DNA from: Gordionus sp. m RMFG-2023
Lineage: Eukaryota; Nematomorpha; Gordioida; Chordodea; Parachordodidae
DNA: 64,000 bases
NCBI RefSeq assembly: GCF_954871325.1
Contig: NC_088776.1
Coordinates: forward strand, 30,986,508-31,050,507
Direction: 5' to 3'
Position numbers and translations under genes: made by a program. Below the pieces are notes generated by a model. That model was not told the origin of the DNA, searched no databases, and saw nothing but the letters and a program-made list of their open reading frames with translations. Within the stretch, counting starts at the first letter, position 1. Each line of letters opens with the position of its first letter. Shown here in pieces: positions 1 to 12,200 of this stretch.

Positions 1-1379
1 GAAAATAAAATAAGTTAATATTTTAATTACAAAATTTTTAAAGTAAGAAATTATTTTTAAAAAAGTATAAAAAGAATAAAAAATGAGAAAAAATAAATTG
101 ATAAAAGTATAACAAAAATAGATTAAATTTAAAAATGAAATAAAAATAAAAAGAGATATCAAAAAGTTAGAATAAATGAGATAATTTAAAAATAAGCAAA
201 AATAAAGAAAAATGCTGGCCCAAAATTAAAGAAAAATGCATGTCAAAAATATGAGATTGAAAATAAAATATACGAAAAATATAAAAAACGATTTTCCTAT
301 TTTGACTGAAAATTTTTTCTTGTGGGACTTTTCCTTTTTTTCGGACCTTTTCCTTTTTTTCGGACCTTTTCCTTTTTTGTTAAAGGCTTTTCATTTTTTT
401 CCATTGAGACTTTTTTTTGGATCTTTTCCTTTTTGATTGAGATTTTTTTTGTTCAGGACTTTTCTTTTTCAATGGGAAACCTTGTAAATCTTGGGCTTAA
501 TAAAGCTTACAATTCAGTGATCATCTCTATAAAGCTTGCTTTTATACGCTCTCTTTTTTAAAAAATATTATTTAAATATTTTACCTAAAAACATATTAAA
601 TGTGATCTTGATTGAGATGGAAATATTTTGGAAATTTATTTTTCTGAGCTAGAAAACACTTTAAAGGTGTATTTTGATACTCTTAACTATATTTTAAAAA
701 CGTTCCAGAAATCAAAGCGATCACCTCTGTACCCATCTCCTTTAATTTGATTAAATTTGTACTAAGGTATGGTAGAGTTAAATTAAAATTGAAATATAGC
801 TCTATAGCTATTATATTGCGAAGATATAAAGGGTGAATGCGGGTATTTAATAATGTTGGACGCAAAGTCTACCTGATTTGTTAATTGAATATATTACTTT
901 TATTTTATATCATAATTTCCATTTCTAGACCATTTGTTTGTTTAACAACACTAGTTTTGTCGTTGTTCTTTGTCATCTTCTCGTTGTAGTTTTTGATAGG
1001 TTAATAACGTTTGGTCGTCGCATGTATTAATATCAATTTGTACATCACAATTTTGATTAGTTATTGTTATTATCATCAATTTTAATTTATATCACTTTAT
1101 GAATGAATATTTAATTTCACAAGATATATTGATTTATTTAAAATATCATACTTCACATTTTATTATATTTCATTTTTATTATCATATTTTGTTTTGTTTA
1201 ATATATACATTTTATTTTAAAATATCAAATATATAACTTTATTAATTTATCTCCTTTCTTTGAAAATCGTGTTCAAACTTTTTAAATTATATTTGAGGTG
1301 TAATAATTTGGTTTATAGGAATGATTTTTGTTTTGATATATCCCATATAAATATTTTGTTATTATCATAATTTTTTATC
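1..1379. other. AT-rich non-coding DNA
   Basis: No reading frame here looks like a gene. The only structure is a pyrimidine-rich stretch at about 309-470 in which a unit of T-runs plus TCGGACC recurs at least twice. The short open frames across it are low-complexity Phe/Leu runs and are not called as genes. Confidence 0.6.
309..470. repeat. Polypyrimidine tandem repeat
   Basis: The + strand is almost entirely T/C with recurring TTTTTTTCGGACCTTTTCC-like units about 20 bases long, decaying towards 470. Confidence 0.6.
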
Positions 1380-1387
1380 GTTATATT

Positions 1388-1568
1388 CAGTGGCGTCTCT
1401 GGCCTTTACAATTTCAGGGGGCTCAAAAATTATTATCTTTAAATTTCTGTTTTTTTTTGCTAATATTTTTGAAAATGACCTTCTTTTTATTAAGAGATTT
1501 TTAAAATATTTTTGGGGTTCTTCAAATTTTTCAGAGGGAATTAGCCCCCCTCCTTAGTGACGTTACTG
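1388..1568. mobile_element. hAT-type MITE, 181 bp, with 8-bp target duplication
   Basis: The element starts CAGTGGCGTCTCTGG and its other end, read in reverse complement, starts CAGTAACGTCACTAAGG. Directly outside both ends is the same 8-mer GTTATATT (1380-1387 and 1569-1576). Imperfect terminal inverted repeats plus an 8-bp duplication are the hAT superfamily signature. Subterminal GGGGGC / GCCCCCC blocks also face each other. There is no coding capacity, so it would have depended on a transposase elsewhere. The CAGTGGCG start is shared with the elements at 49908 and 63897. Confidence 0.85.
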
Positions 1569-2059
1569 GTTATATTGCCAATTTTTGGGCCGGGCTTTGC
1601 AGATCTCTAATACCAATATAAAAATTATTTAAAAAATATATCTGAAGAAATATTAAAACTTAAAAAATAGTATGAACTATCTATATTCTTCTTTCTATCT
1701 TGATTTAGATTTTTGTATCTTGCTAATAACTTCTTTATGCTATTTACCGAACATTTTATCATTAGACTGTATACAAGTTTAGCATTACATACTAGCTTTA
1801 GATTTAGCGCTTTTAAAAATTTGGCAAACATTATGCTTACAACTGAATCTTAATTACAGAATCAAATTTTGAAAATATAACTCGATTCAAAATATAATAA
1901 TATGAGCCCTTTATTTATTAAATTAACCGAAAAGAACAAAAATAGAAGATTGTAGGATCATAAAATTCAAAAGTATCTTGAATCGGGGAAAAAAATGTTA
2001 ATGTATTTAGATGTTTGAGTTGTAATTTAAAAATAAAAGACCCAGAGTAACCTTCACCA

Positions 2060-2130
2060 TTAGTGTGAATTCGCGGCGAAGTATATAAAAATGCAACATA
2101 TTTTGTAAACTAGACGGGAATTCGTGCTAA
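2060..2130. repeat. Short palindromic repeat, copy 1
   Basis: A 71-bp unit whose ends face each other: TTAGTGTGAATTCGCGGCG at the left and, in reverse complement, TTAGCACGAATTCCCGTC at the right. It is the uninterrupted relative of the repeat split by the pogo element (2454-2512 plus 8345-8367). The conserved block GAATGCAGGGTAA lies just outside its right end and recurs at 8375. Probably a small MITE or foldback repeat; the transposon family is unknown. Confidence 0.6.
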
Positions 2131-2453
2131 CTGTGAATGCAGGGTAACCCCTCATTCAAGCTAACTATGGTTATAGTTTTTTTTCCTTATAACTGTTCTT
2201 TTAATTGATTGATGAATTAGCAATCTTTAATCAGGCATTACATATTGGCGCATCCAGATATCTACTTTAATTTTTTTCTGGCATGTTGCTGACAACTTCT
2301 TTTATTTTGTCAATAATGGTTTTTTCTTTAAAATATCTGCCAAACATAATGAGGCTCTAAAATTTACTAAATATGCACTAATTAATGATATAGATTTCAC
2401 AGTTTATGCTTCTAGAAATTTGGCCCACTTCACGCTTATTCCTGCATTCATAG

Positions 2454-2512
2454 TTAGCGCTAATTCGCAGCGGAGTATACAAAATTTGATAGAAATATAA
2501 TAATTTTATATA
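2454..2512. repeat. Left half of short palindromic repeat, copy 2 (split)
   Basis: It starts TTAGCGCTAATTCGCAGCGG, like copy 1 at 2060, and stops at the TA where the pogo element begins. The matching right half is at 8345-8367. Confidence 0.6.
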
Positions 2513-2817
2513 GAGGAAACCAGGGCTAGTCGGCGCAATTTTTGTCAAAATCATCATAGCTCCGAAAATAATGATCGTATAAGATCATACAAAATACCAA
2601 TAGATACCTTAAACATTTACCTATAAATATATACTGTAATTTTTTCTTTAAAAGAGTTTTAGTAATCATTTTTGAACCTAGTAGCCCCGAACCCAAGGTT
2701 AGTCGATCATTGATGGGGCTATTCGAATCAAGTGGTTTATTAGGCTTCTTATGCAAAAAAAAAATTTCAGATTTTGATTATAACTATTATGCTTTATTTA
2801 TATTATTTACAATTATA

Positions 2818-2900
2818 TCGCCGGGGTGGCCTAATATGGGTTATGATGTATGCTTGGAAACAGAATGACGCAGAGGACGAAAGTTCAATCCTGGTAAGGA
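2818..2900 (+). promoter_or_regulatory. tRNA-like head of LINE copy A (degenerate A/B boxes)
   Basis: The first bases of the LINE read like the 5' half of a tRNA: TGGCCTAATATGGG (A-box-like, 2827) and AAGTTCAATCC (B-box-like, 2881). Copy B keeps the cleaner version. Because this copy is bounded by a 13-bp duplication, the head belongs to the element rather than being a neighbouring SINE. Pol III activity is inferred, not shown. Confidence 0.5.
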
Positions 2901-3146
2901 GCATAAAAATTTTCAGGTTTTTCTTCGATAACTGAGACATATGGTAAGATAAATTTCGGATATTAGAGATGACACCCCGGTCACCGACAGGCCTGGACAG
3001 CCGTGTGCTAAGGATACTGTCCAATAAACAAAATGAAGGAAACAAATGAAAATATGAATATGAAAGCTTGGGCATCCCTCCAAGCCACGCGCAGGGTGTA
3101 GACCTCCATCCTGTGAAAAGTAAAATAAAGGTCAAAGCAAAGAAGA

Positions 3147-3830
3147 CGATTAGCAAGTTTGAATATTGGGACATTTAAAGGTAAAACGATAGAATTGGCA
3201 TCAATGTTGAACAAGAGTAAAGTTGACATAGCGTGCATACAAGAGACGAAAAAGAAAGGTCAGAAGACTTTAATGATTGGAGATGGGTATAAATTGTACT
3301 ATAATGGAATTCTTAGCAATAGGAACGGTGTCGGTATCATCCTCAGTCAACTAACCTCCTTAGTAGTAGAGGTCAACAGGATCTCTGATAGACTAATGAA
3401 GATAAAGCTCTGCATTGGTCAATCAATACTACACATCCTTTCAGTATATGCTCCTCAAACGGGTTGCAAGGAAGAAGAGAAAGAAGATTTTGGATGACCT
3501 AGTCATAATTGGTGGTGACTTAAATGCGCATGTGGGGAAAGAAAGAGATAGCTCAAAAGGCATCATGATGGTTTTGGATATGGAGAAAGAAATGATGGAG
3601 AGCTTATACTGAAATTTGCACAAGCCTTCGACCTTGCCTTAACCAATACCTACTATAGGAAAAAAGACAGTCATCTAATAACATATGAAAATGGTACAAG
3701 GAAAACACAGATAGATTACATGCTAATCTCTCGCAGAAGATTAAAAGATATAATAGGCTGCAAAGTCATCCCAGGAGAAGATATAGCCGCGCAACACAAG
3801 CTACTAGTCATGGATTTACACATCACAAAT
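3147..3830 (+). pseudogene. LINE endonuclease domain (APE type), copy A
   Basis: Motifs of the exonuclease/endonuclease/phosphatase fold in order: N-terminal Asn of NIGTF, catalytic Glu in IQETK, SDRLM, YAPQ, GGDLNAHVG, then TYYRKKDSH and IDYMLISRRR, ending near AQHKLL. The frame changes near 3480-3490 and again near 3570, so the product is not made intact. Copy B lacks most of this region. Confidence 0.75.
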
Positions 3831-4410
3831 AAATCCACTCAAAACAAGATAAAACTGGAACCATGCTTCAAATGGGATAAATTAAAAACAATGACAGATG
3901 CCTTTGCAATCAATGCAAACATTGAAAAAATAGATTCCTCACAAGTCAGTGAAAAAATGTGGACAGACCTTTCATCCAGATTAATAGACACTGCCAAATC
4001 GACACTAGGCTTGACAAGGGGAGGTAACAAATCATATAAAGAACTAAGGTGGTGGAATGAAGAGATAACAGGAGAAAAAAGCCCTTTATAAAATATGGTA
4101 CAAATCCCAAAACCCAGATGACAAGACAAGTTACAAAAAATCCAAGAGAACAGCTACAAAGGTGCTAGGGCCAAATCTATGGCATACGATGACATGTATG
4201 AAGAACTACATACCAAAGAAGGGCAAAATAAAATATACAGATTAGCCAAACAGCGAGGAAAGAATTCTAGGGATATAAACGGAGCTTTGAAAGTAATCAA
4301 AAATAAAGATAGGAAATTCATAATAAAGGAAAAAAAATAAAGAATAGATGGAAAAAATATTTTCATTAGCTTCTCAATCCCCACGTACTACATCTAGATG
4401 AACACTCCCC

Positions 4411-5830
4411 ATGTCAAAACCTTGTACAACCAATAACAGAACAAGAAATAATCACATACCCAAGCATATGAAAAACAACAAAAGGGGTCCAGATGATATT
4501 CCAATAGAAAGCCTTAAAGCACTAGGAGATGATGGAATATATCTCCTCACAAATTTATACAATAAAATACTGGGAAATTACGAGATCCCTCAAAAATAGA
4601 GGCAGAGCTATCTAGTTCCTATCTTCAAAAATAAAGGGGATCCATACAATTGTTAATATTACAGGGACATAAAACTAATGTCACACTGTCTAAAACTATA
4701 CGAAAAAATAATAGAAAAAAGATTAAGAGACATAATCGAAATAGGAGAGACTCAGTTTGGCTTTATGCCTGGAAGATCAACAACTGATGCTATCCACGCA
4801 ATTAGGCAAATGAGTGAAAAATACAGGGAAAAGAACAAAAAGCTACACATGGTCTTTCTCGATCTAGAAAATGCCTTCGATAGAATCTCAAGAAAACTTA
4901 TCTGGTGGGTGCTACGCCACAAAAAGGTTTTCGAAAAATATATAAGAATAATACAGGATAAGGTACTTCAGCAGGCTTCAAAGTAGCCGAAGGAGTTCAT
5001 CAAGGGTCGGCTCTCAGCCCACTTCTCTTCATTACAGTAATAGATGTATTAGCACAGTCTATACCTCAAACAGTCCGGTGGAATATGATATTTGCAGATG
5101 ATATTGTGATACTTGCCGAATCCAAGGATGAAATGAAAGATTAGTAAGTTGGATAAATATCCTAGAAAAGCATGGACTAAAACTAAATAGAGAAAAGACG
5201 GAGTATATGGTGATAGGAGGAGATGAAACAGAAAGTATTAATATAAATGAATGGCAGATATTGGCAATTGAAAGCTGCAAATTGGGCTCCACTATACAAA
5301 CAAATGGCACAATAGAAAAAGAGATAAAGAGTAAAATTAATCAAGGGTAGTTAAAGTGGAGATCTTTATCTGGAGTGCTATTTGACAAAAAAATCCCACA
5401 CAAATTAAAGGGAAAAATATACAGTTCCATAGTACAACCAACTATTTTATATAGTTAGGAAACATGGCCAACCAAGGAATCAGACGAGAGAAGTCTACAA
5501 ACTATGGGGATGAAGGATGATTGCTGGAGTAACAAGAAAGGATAAAGTGCGCAGTACAAGAATATTAAGTAGTTTAAAGGTAGTGTCCATTAAGACTAAG
5601 TTAATGGTAAACAGACTTAGGTGGTATGGGCACATGAGAAGGCCTATGAACTACATAGGAAATAAAGTTGGGAGTTTGGAAGTGATGGGCAAACGTAAAA
5701 GAGAAGGGCCAAAACTTCAATGGGGCCATAAAGTTAGAGCCAATATAAAGAAGTATAAATTAGATAAAAGAGATTGTATGAATAACATAAAATGGAGACA
5801 GTAGTTGAAGGAGCTTACCACCAAAAAGGT
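4411..5830 (+). pseudogene. LINE reverse transcriptase domain, copy A
   Basis: The RT fingers and palm are recognisable: RGPDDIPIESLKALGDDG, YRDIKLMSHCLKLYEKII (first residues by homology to copy B), FGFMPGRSTTDAI, FLDLENAFDRIS, QGSALSPLLF and the FADD active site near 5093. A segment present in copy B (YLGHTTMVCSTTG) is missing around 4960, and several frame changes follow. The C-terminal part (5517-5804) is the conserved basic tail RLRWYGHMRRPMNYIGNKV. Confidence 0.75.
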
Positions 5831-5975
5831 GAAAGCTAAAATTTACAATTATAATAAATAAATTGAAACCAATCTTCTAAATTATGAAAATTTTTATATT
5901 CCTGTTTACATAAAATGCAAATCTCTTTTATTAATTTTTTAACAATGTTTTTTTTTGATTTTTTATTCTTCTCTT

Positions 5976-7924
5976 TTAATAGAAGTTCCCTCTTAAATGG
6001 GGATGAGGTAAAGATCTCAACCTTTTTTTCCTTGTTCCTTTAATTTGCGAATAGCGAGATGAGATTGGGATCGGGATAAATGATGGACCTGGTAGATTAA
6101 TGTTTGAAGGGATAGGAATATCATTCAGTGAGGTGTTAGCAATAGAACTAAATGAGGGGCTAGGAACAGAAGGAAAAGTGTTGGGAAGAGAATTAATCAA
6201 TGAGCTAGGAATAGACATAATTAAAGAATTTGAAAGAATATGTCAAAGGTTTTCTTCTTATATAAACGATCTATCATGATTTGATGAAGGAATAAAATCC
6301 CCTCCCGAATAATATTTTTTTATAGGAGTATATTCCACACGATTCAAATTTTTTTGGAATATTTTTTTAGGAGACTGCCAAAAGTAAATTATCCTTTATA
6401 TAAAGGGAAAAGGAGATTCCACGGTGATTTCGCATCCACGAATCTATCCCATTATTATAAAAAAAATTTAAAGGCCCATATACTGTCTTGTCTAAAGGTT
6501 GCAATTTATGAGTAAAGTGTGGAGGAAGAGATAAAAGTATTATACCATTATCTCTATTGATGGGATATGTGATTCCAAAATTAGCAAAATTTTATATTTC
6601 TGACTGCATCTGGTATTAGAAACAATGTGACTTAAAAACATAATAAATTCATCCTCTTGCATCCACCCATCCGTTGGATGCGCCAATACATCCTTGAGAA
6701 CCGTCTCTAATAAAACGATTTTACGTAGAAAAATAAACATGGGGGAATATAATTCCCTTAAGCGTTAACAGCCAGCGCCATTGTTACTAGAGTGCCTCGC
6801 TCTGCGGAATCTGACCCTTCTGCGCAACAATATTTGATGGGTTTTGCACAGTTGTCAAGCCCGTTTCGTCCATATTATAAATTGACATAGGTTTTAATTC
6901 ATGTTGGTCTAGTATTCCCTTATATAGATTAAAAAAATATAGAACAGCCTTTTGATTTAAACAAGCAGCTCGAACTAAACTAGTAGCCTCTGGATATCTT
7001 AGAGATAATCTTAAATTTTTTCTCAATGAAGAAAACCATTCTTCTCCAGCCATTTTATTAAATTACATGATCTGGGTATTTTTTTAATTGAATTGCATGA
7101 TAATAAGCTTGTATCTTTATCTAATGTATAAATAATAATATTATAAATTTTTTAATACCTTTTTAACAGATAAACCATAAAACATTTTACTACATGTAAT
7201 AAGATATTCAACAATTTTATTTTCTTCATCATCAAAAATTTTTGTTTATTATTTTAATCTATCTTGGGCATAGTGCCAGCCATTTTATATTTTTTATTTT
7301 TTATAATACCTTAAAAAATTTGTTTTAGGTATACTTAATAAAATAAATAATAAATTTACTCAAAATTTATCTAATTCTATATTTAAATATATAACATCAT
7401 TTGAACTTATTATCAGTTCAAAATTATATTCTGATAACTAAAATGTTCATACCCAATAAAATTTATTAATTTGAATCATATTTATCTCAATTATAATAGA
7501 TTACATAAAAATATTTGTTTACTAGATATAATTCATTTTAAATAGTTGATCTATTATCAGGCTAAATTTTATATACTAAAAATGTATATTATATTTATGA
7601 CAATATATATTATATTATCACAATATATATTATAATATCACAGTATATATTATATTAGCAATATATATGAAGATTTAGTTTGTAAGATATTCATTTAGAT
7701 TTGATATATATTAAAATAAAATGTATTATGAAAAATTACATTAATAAATTTATATTATAATAATTATTTTTTATATTACATTTATAAAATATTATATTTT
7801 AACCTCTAATAGATGATACTTTTCTTGATGAGATATCATTTTCATACAGTTTTATGGCTTCTTCGTAATCATTTTTATTAAAAACCTTCCTATTTTGAAT
7901 TTTCCGTATATATTTGCTTACCAT
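5976..7924 (-). pseudogene. pogo/Tigger-like transposase (decayed)
   Basis: Pieces in N-to-C order on the minus strand. First, an N-terminal helix-turn-helix (CENP-B/psq type) starting at ATG 7924 with MVSKYIRKIQNRKVFNKNDY; it stops at about 7804 after SSIRG, next to a GTTAAA that could be a splice donor. Next, 7053-6787 begins MAGEEWFSSLRKNLRLSLR and holds the first catalytic Asp in YNMDETG. Then 6740 down to about 6430 holds PTDGWM and the degenerate second Asp region (LILESH where LILDNH is usual), followed by HFTHKLQPLDKTVYGPL. Last is a Ser/Pro-rich tail (6218-5976). Stops and frame changes separate the pieces, so it is inactive. Spacing and motifs match the DDE_1 family of pogo/jerky-type transposases. 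Confidence 0.8.
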
Positions 7925-8344
7925 AGTATTATAAAAATTGATTGATTGCGCCGACAAGCCACGATTTAGCTAACCTCAATAGTGGTAATAATACTAATTT
8001 TATCTTAACATATATTTAAGCATTAGATATCAATCTGAAACTTTTCCAGATATTAAAATAGATATTTAACTTTCATATATTGTCCATTTTGTCATGTTTA
8101 AACTTTTAATTTTTTAATACAACCTAATAATATTAAGTAAAAATATTCTAATTTTCACGTCAAAAACATGTCATAACAGATAAAAATTTAAATAGCTAAA
8201 TATTATAAATTATTTTTATCCCCAAATATGGATATTATAGAATTCTATTTTAGAACAAAATTTCAATTTTTAATCATTACTAGTTTTAAAATAAAATTCT
8301 TTTGAACCGACAAGTCCCTTGCGCCGAATAGCCCTAGTCTCCTC

Positions 8345-8367
8345 TACTTCGTCACGAATCGCGCTAA
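8345..8367. repeat. Right half of short palindromic repeat, copy 2
   Basis: The reverse complement reads TTAGCGCGATTCGTGACG, the mirror of 2454 onward. Joined at the TA, the two halves give an element of about 80 bp like copy 1. Confidence 0.6.
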
Positions 8368-9132
8368 TTTTAAATGCAGGGTAAGGCGTAATAAGGTATT
8401 TGGTTTATAATTCGGAACTTTTTTGTGGTTGGGAAAATTGATTGAAGGATTAATAAGTAAATCACTCAATATTAACGCAAACCAGACATTTAATTCTTCT
8501 AAATTTTTCATTGTTAATTTGTTAATAACTTCTTTTTTCTCTACTGTCTTCGCCAGATATTAAATGGATTATAATAATATGTGATTAAGCACCAAGTTTT
8601 GATAAAATTTCAGAATAATGCCTCCAGTCGCCTTTTAGTCTTAAGACTGGCCAAAATTTTGTTGTCAATTATTTTCTCTATACTTAAGCACTCACCGGCA
8701 CTAATAAAGCACGCATTGGCATAGATGCTAGAATTAATCCTTCCAATTGTTCTGCTAACTAACGGAAATGAGATAAAGGCTAAGTTGCATATTATTATTT
8801 AATTGTAATGAGAATTTGTCATAGGCAAACCCCGGCCGAAGGCCGGCCAAATAGAATTTGGGAGCTTCGCTCTCAATCCCTACTCTTCCCTTGGATAAAT
8901 TTGGCTACATCACTGAGTAGATAGCAACGCGGTAACTTTTGCATATATATTTTGCTATTGCACAACTATACCAACAGGTGCAGAAATATATGTGCAATTT
9001 AATAGTATACCATTTATAAATTTTAATCCTAAAATTTTTATAGGTTAAAACTTATACCGAAATGCTTTTAATATTTATAGAGAAAAGTTATGGACTAGAA
9101 AACTTCTATTTAAATTTAAAATTCCATCTAAG
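8368..9132. other. Non-coding DNA with a solo hAT-like end
   Basis: No gene seen. Around 8828-8915 is a GC-rich island (CCCCGGCCGAAGGCCGG) followed by an end that in reverse complement reads CAGTGATGTAGCCAAATTTA, like a hAT terminus. I found no partner end or target duplication on the left. Confidence 0.4.
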
Positions 9133-9270
9133 ATAAATGCGTTCAAACAAATTACAAGCTATTCGACAATTATTTTGCCACAATCGAAAGATCTCAAGAA
9201 AGCCACCCTAATTTTCTTTATAAATCATCTTCCAATATCTTAGACAAATGTGATGAAATAACTTCCTACC
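9133..9270 (+). CDS. rdgB: rdgB-like exon, linker inside DDHD region
   Basis: Flanked by CTAAG and GTAAAT. It encodes CVQTNYKLFDNYFATIERSQ and onward to NILDKCDEITSY; this resembles the variable linker that precedes RxDY in PITPNM proteins. It ends one base into a codon, and the next exon begins with two, so the join is in phase. Support is phase plus position; homology is weak. Confidence 0.55.
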
Positions 9271-12200
9271 GTAAATCAATTTTGATGATATTAATTATAT
9301 ATTAGATAATTCTAATAAATGTAATATATATTTTATGAAATATTACCATTATTTGATATCCAGAAGCTCCTATTTCGATGCTTCTAATTCTGATTTTACA
9401 CGTAATTAAATATAAAAAATTATAACTATGTGCACAGCTTATTTAAATCATTTTGACCACTATAAAAAGGACTATAAATTCAAAAAATTTATCTGATATA
9501 CCAAAACATATATAATCACATTTTTTAAAGAATAATTTTATAATTGATTTACACACTCAACAATTGTAGGAACTTGGAAATAATTGTGTATGAGTAATCA
9601 TTTAGTGGCTTTTTTTGTTTACATATATAACTGAATACAATAGTGGTGTTCCAATTGAGAAAACTTCAAAGCAGCTTGATTGAAAACTATTGGCTTATTC
9701 TTTAAGCCTTAAAAACCACTCAACCTTAAGGATTTAGTCGAAAAACATTGAGGATTGGGCTGAAAAAATTAACTCACATCTCAAGGCTCATATTTTCAGC
9801 TTGATTCTCTGGGATTGAGCCGGTGACTGCCATGATATATTTACTATTTTTGATGGTTCTCAAGCCATCCTAAATCAATTATAATATTATTCACAAAATT
9901 GAATTTATGATTCCATCCTCTTTATATACAAAAGCAACTCCCTTGAATAGTAATATTATAAAATTTTATTGTATTCATTTAGTAACTGGTCACTGGTGGG
10001 GGCGACATCGCGTAGATTACGTGCTGCGTAAATGTCCTCCTACACTGAATGCGGGGCAGTTTCCAATGTCCGTACTGCCTCATATCTTCCATGCGGGTTA
10101 TTGGCAAAGTCGCCACGCCTCCCTTTTCATAGCGGAGCGTGTACTCTATGCACTTTCGGGAAAATTCGCTCGTCAAGCTGTTCGGAAAGAAAGGGCTAAA
10201 GAACAATTTTCAGCTCCTGGTATTGGTTATGATACTAGTCCGGGTTATAAATCGGATAAGCGACCAGTTATGGGTTGGATATCCGGAAGTAAAGATTCGA
10301 AAGCTGGTCCAATAAAGTTTAAAGAAACCTGGAATCGTACTAAAACATCGTTGGTGCAGAATAGGGTAACTATTTTTACGAATTTATTTAGGTATTATTT
10401 AAATTGAATGCTACGTTATTATCTTTTTGCTTGGTTTTTTTCAATAAAAAAATTAATGATTTGCTATGTTTTATATTAATAAGTGCTATGAATGGATAAT
10501 AAATGGCATCCTTTAATTTAAATTTGTAAGTTATGTTTTGAATTAATAAATCTTAAGTTTTATATAAAAACTGTTTTATGACACACAAAAAACAAATTTT
10601 TAAGATTTAAAACTTTCAAAGTTTGCAAAGTCCTGAATAAGACGTTTACTGATAAATAATTTCATATTTTAAATTAATTTGTTCATTCCATGTTGGCTAG
10701 GCAAATTTTATGAAGTTTTCAATTTAATGAATAATTATGTTAAAAATTAATTTATATAATGTTATTTATATTAAAATCCATTTTCTTTATTATTTAATTA
10801 ATTACTATAATACAAAACAAATCATCTATATAATATATAATTAAATTGGTGATCTGCATCGGGCCAAATTTTTCAAGCCTAACTTGGCGCTAAATATTTT
10901 TTTTAAATTTGCCTGGCCCGATCTCGAACATTTTTTTATTTTTCCCGAAAAGCCCGACCTAATAAAAATTACTTGTGCGTCCGGCCTGGCTCGAATATAT
11001 TTAAATATAGAATTTAATTTTTTTTAAATTGTAAAAAAATATTCTACAAATAAAAAATTGGCCTTATGTTTCTTGCTTAAATTTAAAATTTACTAATTTA
11101 TTTCACAAAATTGAAGGATGATATTTAAAAATGTAAACCCGACCCATCCCGAAATTTTATAAAAAATATTATACCTAACCCAGCCCTGACTAAAATTATG
11201 TTTGAAAAAGGGCCCTGCCCGAAGCTCGTTTAGACTAAATAAGGGCTCGTATATTCAGATCTCTAAACAAATAATACAACTTTTTTCCAATCTTAATTTT
11301 TTGAACTCATATATAAAAAAATATTGAAATGATGAATTATAAAAGCCAAGTATCTTTGAGTTGTTTTATAAATTTTTTTGTATGATTGAATTTATTTTAT
11401 AAGCATCAGCATGAATTAACTTAGATTAACTAGCATGGTTATGCAGCCTTTTAGTTGATATAAAAATTGAAACTTTTCAACGTGAGAATATGATATCATA
11501 TAAGGTTCTTCCTGCGATGTTGGTATTTAATAATTTTCACAGCCAATTTTCTAACTTAACTAAACTTATAATTGATGGCTAGAATTTTTTTCTTTTAGAA
11601 ATCAAACAATTTCAAATTGAATCACTCTGGGCAAAGTGATTGTCATTTTTGCATATTTATTATCATTTTTAGTTCAAATATATTTGAGATTTATCATTAA
11701 TCTTAGATCAAATAATTTTGAGATTTATTATTTATGTTGAGCCTAATAAAATTACCTTAAAATTTTTAAGATGAAACTGCCGTATTTGCGTTATTAATAT
11801 TAACAAATATTCATTGACATTGCAAATAATTAAATACATAGCCAAAAATGATAAAGTATAGCAAAACATTTAAAAAGCAATAACTAAGCATTTCAATAAA
11901 AAAATATAAGCATTTTAATAAATAGACATAGCATATAATTTGTTCCAAATTTATTTGACCATATTTTTTGATGGATTGGTTATTTTAAGATATACAAAGT
12001 AATTTCTTAACTCACATAACTAAACATAAGATTTATTAGATATTTATAAAAATTATATTATAATTATATTTGTTTACCTTTCTATTCAGTAAAATTTCAC
12101 TAGAGGTCTGTAGTGGGTGGGTTTTAATCCAAAGCAGGTTTGCTCAATGTTTCAAATTTTTTTAACCCTCTCGTCCGCCCAACCATATTTTTTTTAAAAA

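Larger units (their letters stand above)
2818..5840 (+). mobile_element. RTE-type LINE, full-length copy A
   Basis: A non-LTR retrotransposon bounded by a perfect 13-bp target duplication, ATTTACAATTATA (2805-2817 and 5841-5853), so both ends are fixed. Order: a tRNA-like head (2818 to about 2900), a short leader, an APE-type endonuclease from about 3145 (NIGTFKGKTIELA, CIQETKKKG, SDRLMKIKL, YAPQ, GGDLNAHVG, TQIDYMLISRRR), a linker, then the reverse transcriptase (TQFGFMPGRSTTDAI, VFLDLENAFDRI, HQGSALSPLLF, FADDIVILAE) and a basic C-terminal tail ending at GAAAGCTAAA. Frame breaks are scattered (for example near 3490, 4090 and 4985), so it is inactive. The sequence type matches the RTE group often annotated as craniofacial-development-protein-2-like endonuclease plus RT. 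Confidence 0.85.
2513..8344 (-). mobile_element. pogo/Tigger-like DNA transposon, nested
   Basis: Inverted ends: GAGGAAACCAGGGCTAGTCG at 2513 and, in reverse complement, GAGGAGACTAGGGCTATTCG ending at 8344, matching 23 of 26 bases over the full repeat. Both ends abut TA (2511-2512 and 8345-8346), the target duplication of the Tc1/mariner/pogo superfamily. The minus strand between them carries pogo-type transposase pieces in the right order. A complete RTE LINE with its own target duplication lies inside; without it the element is about 2.8 kb, normal for pogo/Tigger. A CGGCGCAA-like block recurs subterminally near 7948. Confidence 0.8.

Noticed and set aside
236-561. Two overlapping open frames rich in Phe and Leu
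   Set aside because: They arise from a T-rich tandem repeat; composition alone explains the openness.
683-865. Minus-strand frame of 60 codons with TEVIALISGTF
   Set aside because: No homology, no splice context and no neighbouring support.
9979-10206. Minus-strand frame opposite the DDHD exon
   Set aside because: Shadow of the rdgB exon on the + strand.
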